Below are positions 1 to 6,644 of a stretch of DNA of 19,774 nt, piece after piece; positions within the stretch are counted from its first letter, which is position 1; every line of letters begins with the position of its first letter. A program made the translations under genes and the position numbers. Location of the stretch: the NCBI GenBank assembly GCA_007134805.1, contig SLKB01000250.1, forward strand, positions 1 through 19,774, given 5' to 3'. Origin of the DNA: Paracoccaceae bacterium (lineage in GTDB: Bacteria > Pseudomonadota > Alphaproteobacteria > Rhodobacterales > Rhodobacteraceae). The notes below the pieces were generated by a model. It did no database searches. It saw nothing but the letters and a program-made list of their open reading frames with translations, and was not told where the DNA came from.

Positions 1-349
1 CGCGCAGGCGTGCGATCACATGAGCATCATACGGGGCCACGGTTTCCTCCGGATCGAGCACGCGGGTCCCGAGCGTGGTCGGCAGGCCGAGCGCGTGCAT
101 CTGGTCCTTGACGCCGAAGGGCAGCCCGTGCAGGGGGCCGCGGATGCGCCCGGCGCGGATCTCGACCTCGGCTGCACGCGCCTGCGCGAGCGCGCCCTCG
201 GCATCAACGGAGATCCAGGCGCGCAACTGCCCGTCCAGCCGGTCGATCTGCGCGAGCGTCGCGCGGGTCAGCTCGACCGGCGAGAGTGCCCCGCTGCGCA
301 TCAGGCGCGCCTGTTCGAGGGCGGGCAGAAACAGGATGTCAGTGCTCAT
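1..349 (-). CDS. Amidase-signature family enzyme, N-terminal part (runs off the left edge)
   Basis: Only the first 116 residues lie in the window; the gene continues past position 1. The ATG at 349 has an AAGGAC ribosome site just upstream and begins 13 bases after the stop of the TctA gene, so it is the fourth gene of that transport operon. The segment matches the start of amidase-signature hydrolases (GatA-like, about 450-500 residues): a helical N-terminus with LSPVELTRA at 22-30, then GPLHGLPFGVKD at 71-82. Lys81 in this motif is the first residue of the family's Ser-Ser-Lys triad; the two serines lie outside the window. The family hydrolyses carboxamide bonds in the cytoplasm, so the product may deamidate the imported compound or an intermediate. 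Family assignment is good; the substrate is unknown. Confidence 0.85.
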   Translation of the reverse strand, partial: MSTDILFLPALEQARLMRSGALSPVELTRATLAQIDRLDGQLRAWISVDAEGALAQARAAEVEIRAGRIRGPLHGLPFGVKDQMHALGLPTTLGTRVLDPEETVAPYDAHVIARLR

Positions 350-362
350 CGCGGTGTCCTTT

Positions 363-1874
363 TCAGTCTTGCTGACGCGCGCGCCGCGCGCGCAGGTAAT
401 TGGTGATCGCGGGCTGCAGCAGCGACAGCACCAGAAGTGCGGCAAAGACCAGCGCCACGGGCCGGTTGAGGAAGAACTCCAGTTCGCCGCCGCCGCTGAT
501 CTGCCAGGTGCGGATCAACTCGCTCTCGACCATGCGCCCCAGCAGAAGGCCCACAACACAGGCGGCGACTGGGTAGTCGTAGCGCTTCATCAGCCAGCCA
601 AGCCCGGCGAAGAAGAAGAGCGTGATCGGCCCTGCCTGATCGCCAGTGACGGCGAATGCCCCGATCAGCGCCAGCACCATCACCGACGGGATCAGCCAGG
701 TGATCGGCACCTTCACGATGTTCCCGGCAATGGCCAGAAACCCGAGCCCCACGAACAGCAGCAGCACCGCCTGCGCGAAATTGCCCAGAATGATCGTGTA
801 GACGATATCCATGTTCTGATCGATGAAGCTTGGTCCGCCCGTCACATTATGCATGGCAAAGGCTGCCAGCAGCATCGCCGTGCCGCCCCCGCCCGGCAAG
901 CCGAGCGCGAGCATCGTCACCATCGACCCGCCTTCTGAACTGCTGTTGGCACTCTCGGCCGCCATCACGCCCTTCGGGTTGCCCTTGCCATAGCTCTCCG
1001 AGTCACGGTCCGTACGCTTGGCCTGCGCATAGGCGATCAGGTTGCCCACCGATGAGCCGACCCCCGGGATCGCCCCCACGAACACCCCGATCAATGTGCC
1101 GCGCAGCTGGAAGACCGGGTAGCGCAGCACCTGAAAGAACCCCGACAGAACCTTGCCGTAATCGGCGCGCCGCGCGGTCTTGTCCTTGATCAGATATCCC
1201 GACCCTATCAGCGTGAAGAGCTGGCTTGCTGCAAACATCCCCATCATCGCCGGGATGAGCGGAATTCCATCGAGCAGGAAGGGAATGTCGGCAGTGCCGC
1301 GGATATGCCCGGCCGTGTTCATGCCGACAGTGCCCAGCAGCAATCCGAAAGCCCCCGCGATCAGCCCCCGGGCAAGGCTGTTGCCCCCCAGTGCCGCGAT
1401 CATCGACATCCCCCAGAGCGCGATCAGCAGCATCTCGGCCGGGCCCAGCCGGATCACCCAGGCGCCAAGCGGCGCAACCACCAGCAACAGGATCACATAG
1501 CCGATCAGAACCCCCACCACCGAGGCCATCAGCGCCACGCCGAGCGCCTCGTTATGCAGCCCTTTGCGCGCCATCGGATAGCCGTCGAACGTTGTGGCCA
1601 CAGAGGATGTGGTGCCCGGAATGCCCATCAGGATCGACGTGACAGCCCCGCCAAAGCCCCCGCCGGTGAAGATCGCGGTCAGGAACATGATGGCAGGCAG
1701 GAAATCCATGTAAAGTGTCAGCGGCAGGCAGATCGCCATTGCCATCGTGTTCGACACCCCCGCAATCGAACCCGCGACCAGCCCGATCATCAGCCCGGGA
1801 ATAATCACCAGCCAGATATTGATGTCGCTGCCCAGAAGCGCCAGGGCGCCGGAAAAAGCCGTGGTGTCGAGCAT
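363..1874 (-). CDS. tctA: TTT transporter large permease subunit TctA (set 1)
   Basis: 503 residues, the usual length for TctA, the large membrane subunit that forms the translocation path of tripartite tricarboxylate transporters with TctB and the periplasmic TctC. Most of the protein is hydrophobic segments. The family hallmarks are present: GIPGTTSSVATTFDGYP at 84-100, and in the second half an IPGVGSS loop followed by an AYAQAKR helix and a glycine-rich LGLPGGGGTAM loop, reflecting the internal pseudo-repeat of the family. The ATG at 1874 is preceded by AGGAG with 8 bases of spacing. It lies 11 bases after the TctB stop, and the amidase gene follows 13 bases after its own stop. Substrates of this family are small organic acids; which one cannot be read from the sequence. 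Confidence 0.95.
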   Translation of the reverse strand: MLDTTAFSGALALLGSDINIWLVIIPGLMIGLVAGSIAGVSNTMAMAICLPLTLYMDFLPAIMFLTAIFTGGGFGGAVTSILMGIPGTTSSVATTFDGYPMARKGLHNEALGVALMASVVGVLIGYVILLLVVAPLGAWVIRLGPAEMLLIALWGMSMIAALGGNSLARGLIAGAFGLLLGTVGMNTAGHIRGTADIPFLLDGIPLIPAMMGMFAASQLFTLIGSGYLIKDKTARRADYGKVLSGFFQVLRYPVFQLRGTLIGVFVGAIPGVGSSVGNLIAYAQAKRTDRDSESYGKGNPKGVMAAESANSSSEGGSMVTMLALGLPGGGGTAMLLAAFAMHNVTGGPSFIDQNMDIVYTIILGNFAQAVLLLFVGLGFLAIAGNIVKVPITWLIPSVMVLALIGAFAVTGDQAGPITLFFFAGLGWLMKRYDYPVAACVVGLLLGRMVESELIRTWQISGGGELEFFLNRPVALVFAALLVLSLLQPAITNYLRARRARQQD

Positions 1875-1885
1875 GACGGCAGCTC

Positions 1886-2371
1886 CTACAGGATCAGGGT
1901 GGGCATGGGATAGGGCAGGATTATCCGGGCTCCGCCAAGGACGATCAGTGTAAAGATCGCCGCGAATGCCGCCTTGGCGAGATAGCCGCGCGGCTCCAGC
2001 ATGACGAGGGATGCGAAGATGAACAGGAACACGGCCAGATCGAAGCCAAGACGCGGGTAGAAGAACACGAGAAGCCCCGTGAACCCCAGCAGCACCACGC
2101 CGCGCAGCATGTCTACCGGGGTCTGATCGCTGTCCTGGTCCTCGTCAACGTCGCGCTGTTCGAGCGTCGTGGGATCGGCGCGCGCGCGCAGTATCTCGCG
2201 GATCAGTTCGAACGCGCCTGCGGCAAAGACCAGAATGGCCAGAGGCACGACAAGGATCGTGTTCGTCAGTCGCCGTGAGGTATCGAGTGTATCAAGCAGA
2301 TACCACAGCGTCGCGCCGAGGATCAGCACGAGCAGAAACACATGGCCTGGTCGGATCTGGTCAAGTCGCAT
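1886..2371 (-). CDS. tctB: TTT transporter small permease subunit TctB (set 1)
   Basis: 161 residues, typical for TctB, the small four-helix membrane subunit that partners TctA. Two hydrophobic segments at the N-terminus (about residues 11-60) are followed by an acidic hydrophilic loop rich in Asp and Glu (about 68-90) and then two or more hydrophobic segments to the C-terminus. TctB proteins are poorly conserved, so the call rests on length, topology and position between tctC and tctA. The ATG at 2371 has a G-rich AAGGGGGG upstream. It follows the TctC gene by 66 bases that hold a strong hairpin, and is 11 bases ahead of tctA. Confidence 0.9.
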   Translation of the reverse strand: MRLDQIRPGHVFLLVLILGATLWYLLDTLDTSRRLTNTILVVPLAILVFAAGAFELIREILRARADPTTLEQRDVDEDQDSDQTPVDMLRGVVLLGFTGLLVFFYPRLGFDLAVFLFIFASLVMLEPRGYLAKAAFAAIFTLIVLGGARIILPYPMPTLIL

Positions 2372-2395
2372 GTCTTGGCCCCCCTTGCGGAAAAT

Positions 2396-2427
2396 CCGCC
2401 GCCACAGGCAGAGCGCTGTGGCGGCGG
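2396..2427 (-). promoter_or_regulatory. Intercistronic hairpin between tctC and tctB (set 1)
   Basis: Perfect inverted repeat: 12-base arms (2396-2407 and 2416-2427, CCGCCGCCACAG and its complement) around an 8-base loop. It starts 10 bases after the tctC stop. On the transcribed strand it is followed by ATTTTCC, a short U-run, so it could terminate part of the transcripts or protect the 3' end of the tctC message. Equivalent hairpins are present at the same place in the other two TTT operons of this window. The repeat is seen directly; its role is inferred. Confidence 0.7.
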
Positions 2428-2437
2428 CAGTCGCGTG

Positions 2438-3463
2438 TCAGTCCTGCGCCACCTGTGCCAGGATTTCCGGGACCGAGATCACTTCATGCTGGCTCAGCAT
2501 CATCTCGCGCGAGGCGTCGGGGCCCAGCCATTCGATGCCCAGATCCTGCCCTGCATGCGCCTCGATGGCCTCTTCATTCGCGCTGATCGCTTCAAAGGCC
2601 GCGACGATGCGCTCATAACGCTCGGGATACGCATCCATCAGCTCGGTATGGACGAAATAGCCCTGCATGGAGCCCGATAGCACATAGGGATAATCCTCAA
2701 CCCCTTCTTCGGCCAGCACTTCCAGCACTGTGGGCACGCCCCAGACTGAAGACGTTGTCTCGGAAAAGGTCATCAGCGGGCGGAACTCACCCTGCTGGGC
2801 GACCATGCCCTGATCGCCGACAACGCCGATATCGAACTGCCCGCCGATAATGCCGTTGCGCACTGGGCCGCCACTATCATAGGTCACGATACGCACATCA
2901 TCGGTGCTTTTCCCCAGCGCTTCCATGAAGAGCGAGAGGTTGATGAAATCCGTTGCGGTCGGCTGGACGCCCACGCTGACCGTTTGACCGTCGCGGATCG
3001 CGGCCAGCACATCCTCTATCGACTCGAACGGGCTGTCATTCGAGGTGGCAACGATCGAGGTGCCGACATCGGTGATATTGACCGGATGGAATTGCTCGAT
3101 CTCGAAATTCGCGCCTTGCACCAGTTGGTTGATGGTCATGAAGGGGATCGCAGTGGTGCGCATCAGCGTGTAGCCGTCGGCCGGTTGCTGCTGGAAATAG
3201 ACATGTCCCAGCATGTTACCGCCGCCGGGACGGTTCACGACCTGCACGGGCTGGCCCAGCTCGTCCGACAGGAAGCCCGCCATCAGGCGCGCGGCGCGGT
3301 CATTGTTGCCGCCCGTCCCGGCAGGCACCACCATGGTCAGGGGACGTTCGGGGAAGTTCTCGGCCTGCGCCATTCCAGCAGGGGTGCCGACCGGCCCGAT
3401 AGTAAACGCTGCGGCCACTGCAAGCGTCAGCGTCCAGCGGATGGGTGTCGTCGTCGAAGTCAT
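2438..3463 (-). CDS. tctC: TTT periplasmic solute-binding protein TctC/Bug family (set 1)
   Basis: 341 residues, usual for TctC/Bug periplasmic receptors that hand organic acids to TctA/TctB. A signal peptide is clear: a hydrophobic core at about residues 11-30 and a likely cleavage after AQA at 34. The mature protein opens with the family pattern FPERPLTMVVPAGTGGNNDRA and continues with VNRPGGGN and ADGYTL. I chose the ATG at 3463 because it has AGAGGAGAG upstream and gives a normal signal peptide. An in-frame ATG at 3592 would add 43 arginine-rich residues. It heads the tctC-tctB-tctA-amidase operon and has its own promoter with an AT-rich palindrome about 150 bases upstream, of the type also found before the GntR gene. 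Ligand unknown. Confidence 0.93.
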   Translation of the reverse strand: MTSTTTPIRWTLTLAVAAAFTIGPVGTPAGMAQAENFPERPLTMVVPAGTGGNNDRAARLMAGFLSDELGQPVQVVNRPGGGNMLGHVYFQQQPADGYTLMRTTAIPFMTINQLVQGANFEIEQFHPVNITDVGTSIVATSNDSPFESIEDVLAAIRDGQTVSVGVQPTATDFINLSLFMEALGKSTDDVRIVTYDSGGPVRNGIIGGQFDIGVVGDQGMVAQQGEFRPLMTFSETTSSVWGVPTVLEVLAEEGVEDYPYVLSGSMQGYFVHTELMDAYPERYERIVAAFEAISANEEAIEAHAGQDLGIEWLGPDASREMMLSQHEVISVPEILAQVAQD

Positions 3464-3582
3464 GGGATATCTCTCCTCTGATGGGCTAAGTAATGCGAGG
3501 GATGCGCCAGCTTTCGGGTCACGGAGCCGCCTTCGGGCACCTGAGGTGATGCCTCTTGCGTATGAGGTTCCTGACACAGCAT
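3460..3582 (-). other. Possible 40-codon leader ORF overlapping the tctC start
   Basis: An ATG at 3582 opens a 40-codon frame, different from that of tctC, whose TGA (3462-3460) overlaps the tctC ATG as ATGA, the arrangement typical of translational coupling. The nearest ribosome-site-like sequence, AAGGAG at 3595-3600, is 12 bases from this ATG, longer than ideal. It is only 2 bases from another ATG (3592) that is in frame with tctC. The encoded peptide is hydrophilic and resembles nothing I recognise. It may be a real leader peptide or chance. Confidence 0.2.
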
Positions 3583-3607
3583 TGCGGCGCATCTCTCCTT
3601 TCGATCG

Positions 3608-3622
3608 CTCTATATTATATAA
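3608..3622. promoter_or_regulatory. AT-rich operator-like palindrome A, before tctC set 1
   Basis: CTCTATA-T-TATATAA: 5 of 7 positions pair across the centre. Read on the minus strand it gives TTATATAATATA, identical over 12 bases to site D at 15513-15527. It covers the exact TATAAT -10 hexamer of the tctC promoter. Together with sites B (9678-9692), C (10229-10243) and D it is the candidate binding site for the HutC-type GntR regulator encoded at 10278. The sequence resemblance is seen; binding is inferred. Confidence 0.6.
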
Positions 3623-3642
3623 GTTTTCAAGCGACGTGACCA
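3614..3642 (-). promoter_or_regulatory. Promoter of the tctC-tctB-tctA-amidase operon (set 1)
   Basis: On the minus strand there is a perfect -10 TATAAT (3619-3614) and a -35-like TGGTCA (3642-3637, 4 of 6 to consensus) with 17 bases between. The -10 lies inside operator-like palindrome A. The -35 overlaps a second perfect palindrome, GACCAG-T-CTGGTC, at 3638-3650. The start of transcription would fall near 3607. Confidence 0.55.
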
Positions 3643-3650
3643 GTCTGGTC
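3638..3650. repeat. Perfect 13-base palindrome over the tctC -35
   Basis: GACCAG-T-CTGGTC has 6-base arms and a 1-base centre and overlaps the -35 of the tctC set 1 promoter. I did not find it at the other three operator-like sites, so it may be the site of a second regulator. Seen directly; function unknown. Confidence 0.4.
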
Positions 3651-3797
3651 GTTTTCCGGAGACGGGCTTTATTCTTTTTATTTCAGTATTTTAGGCCTCC
3701 GGGGCTGCGTGGCGCCGCTTGGGCGCCCAGCAATTGCATAATTTCTGAAGCCTTCTGCACGTCTTTTGCGCGCTTTGCGAAGGCATCCGGCCGGCGC

Positions 3798-5165
3798 TCA
3801 GGCGTCGGCAGTTGCGGCCTCGGGCATCGACGCCGCGGTCAGGGTCTTCAGATCGGCGATCTGATCGAGCGTCCAAGCCATCTCGAGAAGTTTCTCAGAA
3901 GCGGATTGCCCGATCACCAGCGCGGATTGGGTCAGGAATTTCTCCTCCAGCTGCGCGTTCGAGAGCGGTCGCTCGCGGCTGCCGATGGCACGCTCGACAT
4001 GTTTCTCGATCTTGCTGCCATCATTCATCTTCAGCCTGATCGTCACCGACGCTTCGTGGCAGGCCGGGTCGGCTGTGGCCGTGACCTTGCCGCGCAGATC
4101 CACGATCTCGGGCATGTTGACCACCTCGTCTGTAAAGGCCGTGGGCGCCCCGTCGCCACGCAACAGCGCACAGGCCGCCGAGTGATAGACGCTGAACTTG
4201 CCTTCCAGCCCGGTCTTTGGGGTGGTCTTGCCAGTCAGTTCCAGCACCAGCGGGTGCGTGGTCAGTTCCACCGCCGCGATCTGGGCAATCTTCACGGGGC
4301 CGAGTTCCTCGCGCAGTTGCTGGCAGCCATCGATGGTCGGATGAATCACGATCCCGCAGGCATAAGGCTTGTAGCTGTTGAGCGCGGCTTCCCAGCGCGT
4401 TCCCAGACCTTCGAGGATCTCGTCGTAATCCTGCTTGTCCGACAGGATGTTGGCAAAGCCGCGCCGCCCCTCGATCCCGGTAAGCGCGGAATCGAAGCCC
4501 GCTTCGGCCATATGTGCGGCAAAGGCGCCGTTCTGCGCCGCGCGGCCGGGATGGAAGGATTTGGTCATCGTGCCGAACATCTCGCGCAGGCCCGAAGCCT
4601 GGGTCGCTGCCAGCGACAGCGCCCATTGCATCTGCGTCCGGTTCAACCCGATGGCATATCCGACCGCTGCCGCCGCGCCAAAGACACCGGCCGTGCCGGT
4701 GATGTGCCAGCCGCGGTCGTAATGGTCGGGGTAGACGGCATTGCCGATCCGGCATTCGACCTCGACCCCGATGATCATCGCGGTCAGCAGCTTGTCGCCG
4801 GGGATGCCGCGGGTTTCGGCCAGCGGCACGAGGGCCGAGGCAACAGGGCCAGCGGGGTGAATGATGGTTTTCAGATGCGTGTCATCATAGTCCAGCACAT
4901 GGCTGGTGATCCCATTCAGCAACGCGGCATGCAACTGATCAAGCCGCTCCGCGCGACCAATGACCTGCGCGGTGCTCGGCCCGCAAAAGGGACGGATCGC
5001 GGCAATCGCGTGGCCTGCGCTGGGGTGATCGGCGCCGCCCACGGCGCAGCCGACCCAGTTGACGAAAGTGCGCAGCCCCTCGTCGCGAACCTCGGACGGG
5101 ATATCCGCCGCCTTGAGGTTCACGATCCAGTCGGCCAGCTGTTCGGTGACATTCGGTGTGCTCAT
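3798..5165 (-). CDS. MmgE/PrpD family protein A (last gene of the enzyme operon)
   Basis: 455 residues, full length for the MmgE/PrpD family, which includes 2-methylcitrate dehydratase, cis-aconitate decarboxylase and iminodisuccinate epimerase. These cytoplasmic enzymes act at a carbon next to a carboxylate. All residues I associate with the active site are here: DYDDTH at 92-97, His103 (IIHPAG), His154 (GWHITGTAG), Lys202 and His205 (KSFHPG), Lys266 and Tyr268 (KPYACG). The ATG at 5165 has AAGGAAG upstream and is preferred to an in-frame ATG 20 codons upstream. It is the most divergent of three consecutive paralogues and is separated from the previous one by 64 bases with a hairpin. No methylcitrate-cycle genes are nearby, so I do not call it PrpD proper. 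Exact reaction unknown. Confidence 0.9.
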   Translation of the reverse strand: MSTPNVTEQLADWIVNLKAADIPSEVRDEGLRTFVNWVGCAVGGADHPSAGHAIAAIRPFCGPSTAQVIGRAERLDQLHAALLNGITSHVLDYDDTHLKTIIHPAGPVASALVPLAETRGIPGDKLLTAMIIGVEVECRIGNAVYPDHYDRGWHITGTAGVFGAAAAVGYAIGLNRTQMQWALSLAATQASGLREMFGTMTKSFHPGRAAQNGAFAAHMAEAGFDSALTGIEGRRGFANILSDKQDYDEILEGLGTRWEAALNSYKPYACGIVIHPTIDGCQQLREELGPVKIAQIAAVELTTHPLVLELTGKTTPKTGLEGKFSVYHSAACALLRGDGAPTAFTDEVVNMPEIVDLRGKVTATADPACHEASVTIRLKMNDGSKIEKHVERAIGSRERPLSNAQLEEKFLTQSALVIGQSASEKLLEMAWTLDQIADLKTLTAASMPEAATADA

Positions 5166-5191
5166 GGTGCTTCCTTTTTGAATTTGAGACG

Positions 5192-5212
5192 CGGGCGCGG
5201 CGTTCGCGCCCG
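5192..5212 (-). promoter_or_regulatory. Intercistronic hairpin between MmgE/PrpD genes B and A
   Basis: Perfect 8-base arms (5192-5199 CGGGCGCG and 5205-5212) with a 5-base loop lie in the 64-base gap between the two genes, 17 bases after the stop of gene B. There is no U-run, so it probably marks a processing or stability point, not a terminator. Role inferred. Confidence 0.45.
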
Positions 5213-5229
5213 AAGGGACAGGCACTTTG

Positions 5230-6642
5230 TCAGCGCCGTGTCAGCAGCGCGGCATCGACCGGCGCGCCCGAGGTGAAGAGACCGTCGGCGAAACCCGCGA
5301 TCGCCTCGGCGTCGTCGCCCTGCCAGGACGCAAAGGCGAGATTGGCGCGGCATTTCGCAAGGATCTCTGCGCGGGTCATCTTCTGGCGCGTGCCACCGCG
5401 CAGTTGCGCCTGATGTTCGCGCAGGCGCTTGCCCGATTTCAGGCGCAGCTCGACCGTGCCCGTATAGTTGCGCGGATATTCGTCATCGGGGTCGATCTCG
5501 TAGCGGGTCTTCTCGGCCATGGCCTGCGCGCGCGGATCGGCAATCGCCGCTTCGGTGAATTCCGACAGCCCCGCATCGCCGAAGACATAGCCCGCGGCGA
5601 CCGTGTAGGGCCCCGAGAACTTCGCGGCATAGGGGGTCGGCGGGGATTGCTTCAGCTCAAGCGGCGCCCAGAGCCGGTGCACGGTGCCCTCGCCCACGTA
5701 GCACACGACCTCCTCGATCTCGTCGATGGGCACGTTGTGGCGGGCCAGCCGCACCGCGCAGTCGATGAAGGGCTGCGTCATGGTCCCGCAGGCATAGGGC
5801 TTGAAGGCGACATTGGCCGCTTCCCAGCGGTGGCCAAGCTCACCCGTCAGCGCGTCGAAATCCGGCGCCTCGATCGAGGGCGCGAATGCCTTGTAGAGCC
5901 CGTGCACGCCCTCGAAAACTGTGACCGGCCCGCGAAAGCCTGCGCCCCCCATGGCCGCGGCCCGGATCGCGGCCTGCGCCGCCCAGCCGGGATGCATCCG
6001 CTTGGTCCATGTGCCATCGGCCAGATATTCGATGATGCCCGAGGACATGCTCGCGGCGATGCCGAGCGTGTCGCGCAACTGGCGCGCGTCCTGCCCCTGT
6101 GCCACACCGACGCCGAGGGCCGCGGCCACCGTGCCCAGCACCGAGGTCGGATGAAAGCCCTGCTTGTGCACGCCCTTCTGCGCGACAAATCCCATGCGGC
6201 ACATCACCTCGATACCCACGGCCATGCCGAGCGCGACTCGTTCGGCGGGCAGATCATGGGCTTCCCCCGCCGCGATCAGCGCCGGCACGATCACGACCCC
6301 CGAATGCACCGGGCATCCCTCATAGGTGTTGTCGAAATCCTCGCCATGGCCGGTCGTGCCGTTGATCAGGGCGGCGTCAAAGGGGCTGCGGGTCTCGGGT
6401 GCGCCGAAGACGGTGCAGCCGCCCGCGTAACTCGCCGCGGCGCGGATGGCCTGGCCGTAATCGGTCTCGGTGGCGGCGATCGAAAGACCGACCGTGTCGA
6501 TGAGCGTGTTGGCCACCGCGTCGCGCACGTCTTCGGGCAGCGCGTCGGTCTGCAGTGCCGCGGCCCACCCTGCCAGGTCTTCCGAGACCGCCGTCGCGGC
6601 GGTGAATGTCTTCCCTTCGATCGTCATGCTCTTCTCCTGCAT
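5230..6642 (-). CDS. MmgE/PrpD family protein B
   Basis: 470 residues from the ATG at 6642, which follows the stop of the upstream paralogue by two bases (TGA-CG-ATG) and has GGGGAGGAAG 7 bases upstream. A second ATG at 6627 with its own AGGAG is a possible alternative start, five codons in. Full family length with the expected residues: EDFDNT at 101-106, His113 (PVHSG), His164 (GFHPTS), Lys214 and His217 (TKRMHPGW), Lys281 and Tyr283 (KPYACGTM). It shares long identical blocks with protein C, for example GIIEYLADG and KPYACGTM, so B and C look like products of a tandem duplication. It is predicted to be a cytoplasmic dehydratase, isomerase, decarboxylase or epimerase on a carboxylated substrate; which one cannot be decided. 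Confidence 0.9.
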   Translation of the reverse strand: MQEKSMTIEGKTFTAATAVSEDLAGWAAALQTDALPEDVRDAVANTLIDTVGLSIAATETDYGQAIRAAASYAGGCTVFGAPETRSPFDAALINGTTGHGEDFDNTYEGCPVHSGVVIVPALIAAGEAHDLPAERVALGMAVGIEVMCRMGFVAQKGVHKQGFHPTSVLGTVAAALGVGVAQGQDARQLRDTLGIAASMSSGIIEYLADGTWTKRMHPGWAAQAAIRAAAMGGAGFRGPVTVFEGVHGLYKAFAPSIEAPDFDALTGELGHRWEAANVAFKPYACGTMTQPFIDCAVRLARHNVPIDEIEEVVCYVGEGTVHRLWAPLELKQSPPTPYAAKFSGPYTVAAGYVFGDAGLSEFTEAAIADPRAQAMAEKTRYEIDPDDEYPRNYTGTVELRLKSGKRLREHQAQLRGGTRQKMTRAEILAKCRANLAFASWQGDDAEAIAGFADGLFTSGAPVDAALLTRR

Positions 6643-6644
6643 CG

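Larger units (their letters stand above)
3464..3797. other. Intergenic region between the MmgE/PrpD operon and tctC set 1
   Basis: These 334 bases separate the end of the five-gene enzyme operon from tctC. From right to left they hold an out-of-frame open stretch continuing past the MmgE stop (3683-3799), an AT-rich part (about 3668-3693), a perfect 13-base palindrome GACCAGTCTGGTC (3638-3650), promoter hexamers with the AT-rich operator-like repeat (3608-3642), and a leader of about 140 bases with two upstream ATG codons. A 6-base stem (3711-3716 with 3722-3727, GGCGCC) lies after the enzyme operon but lacks a U-run on the minus strand, so I do not call a terminator. Confidence 0.6.

Noticed and set aside
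3711..3727. GGCGCC stem after the enzyme operon as a terminator
   Set aside because: The stem is only six bases and is not followed by a U-run on the minus strand.
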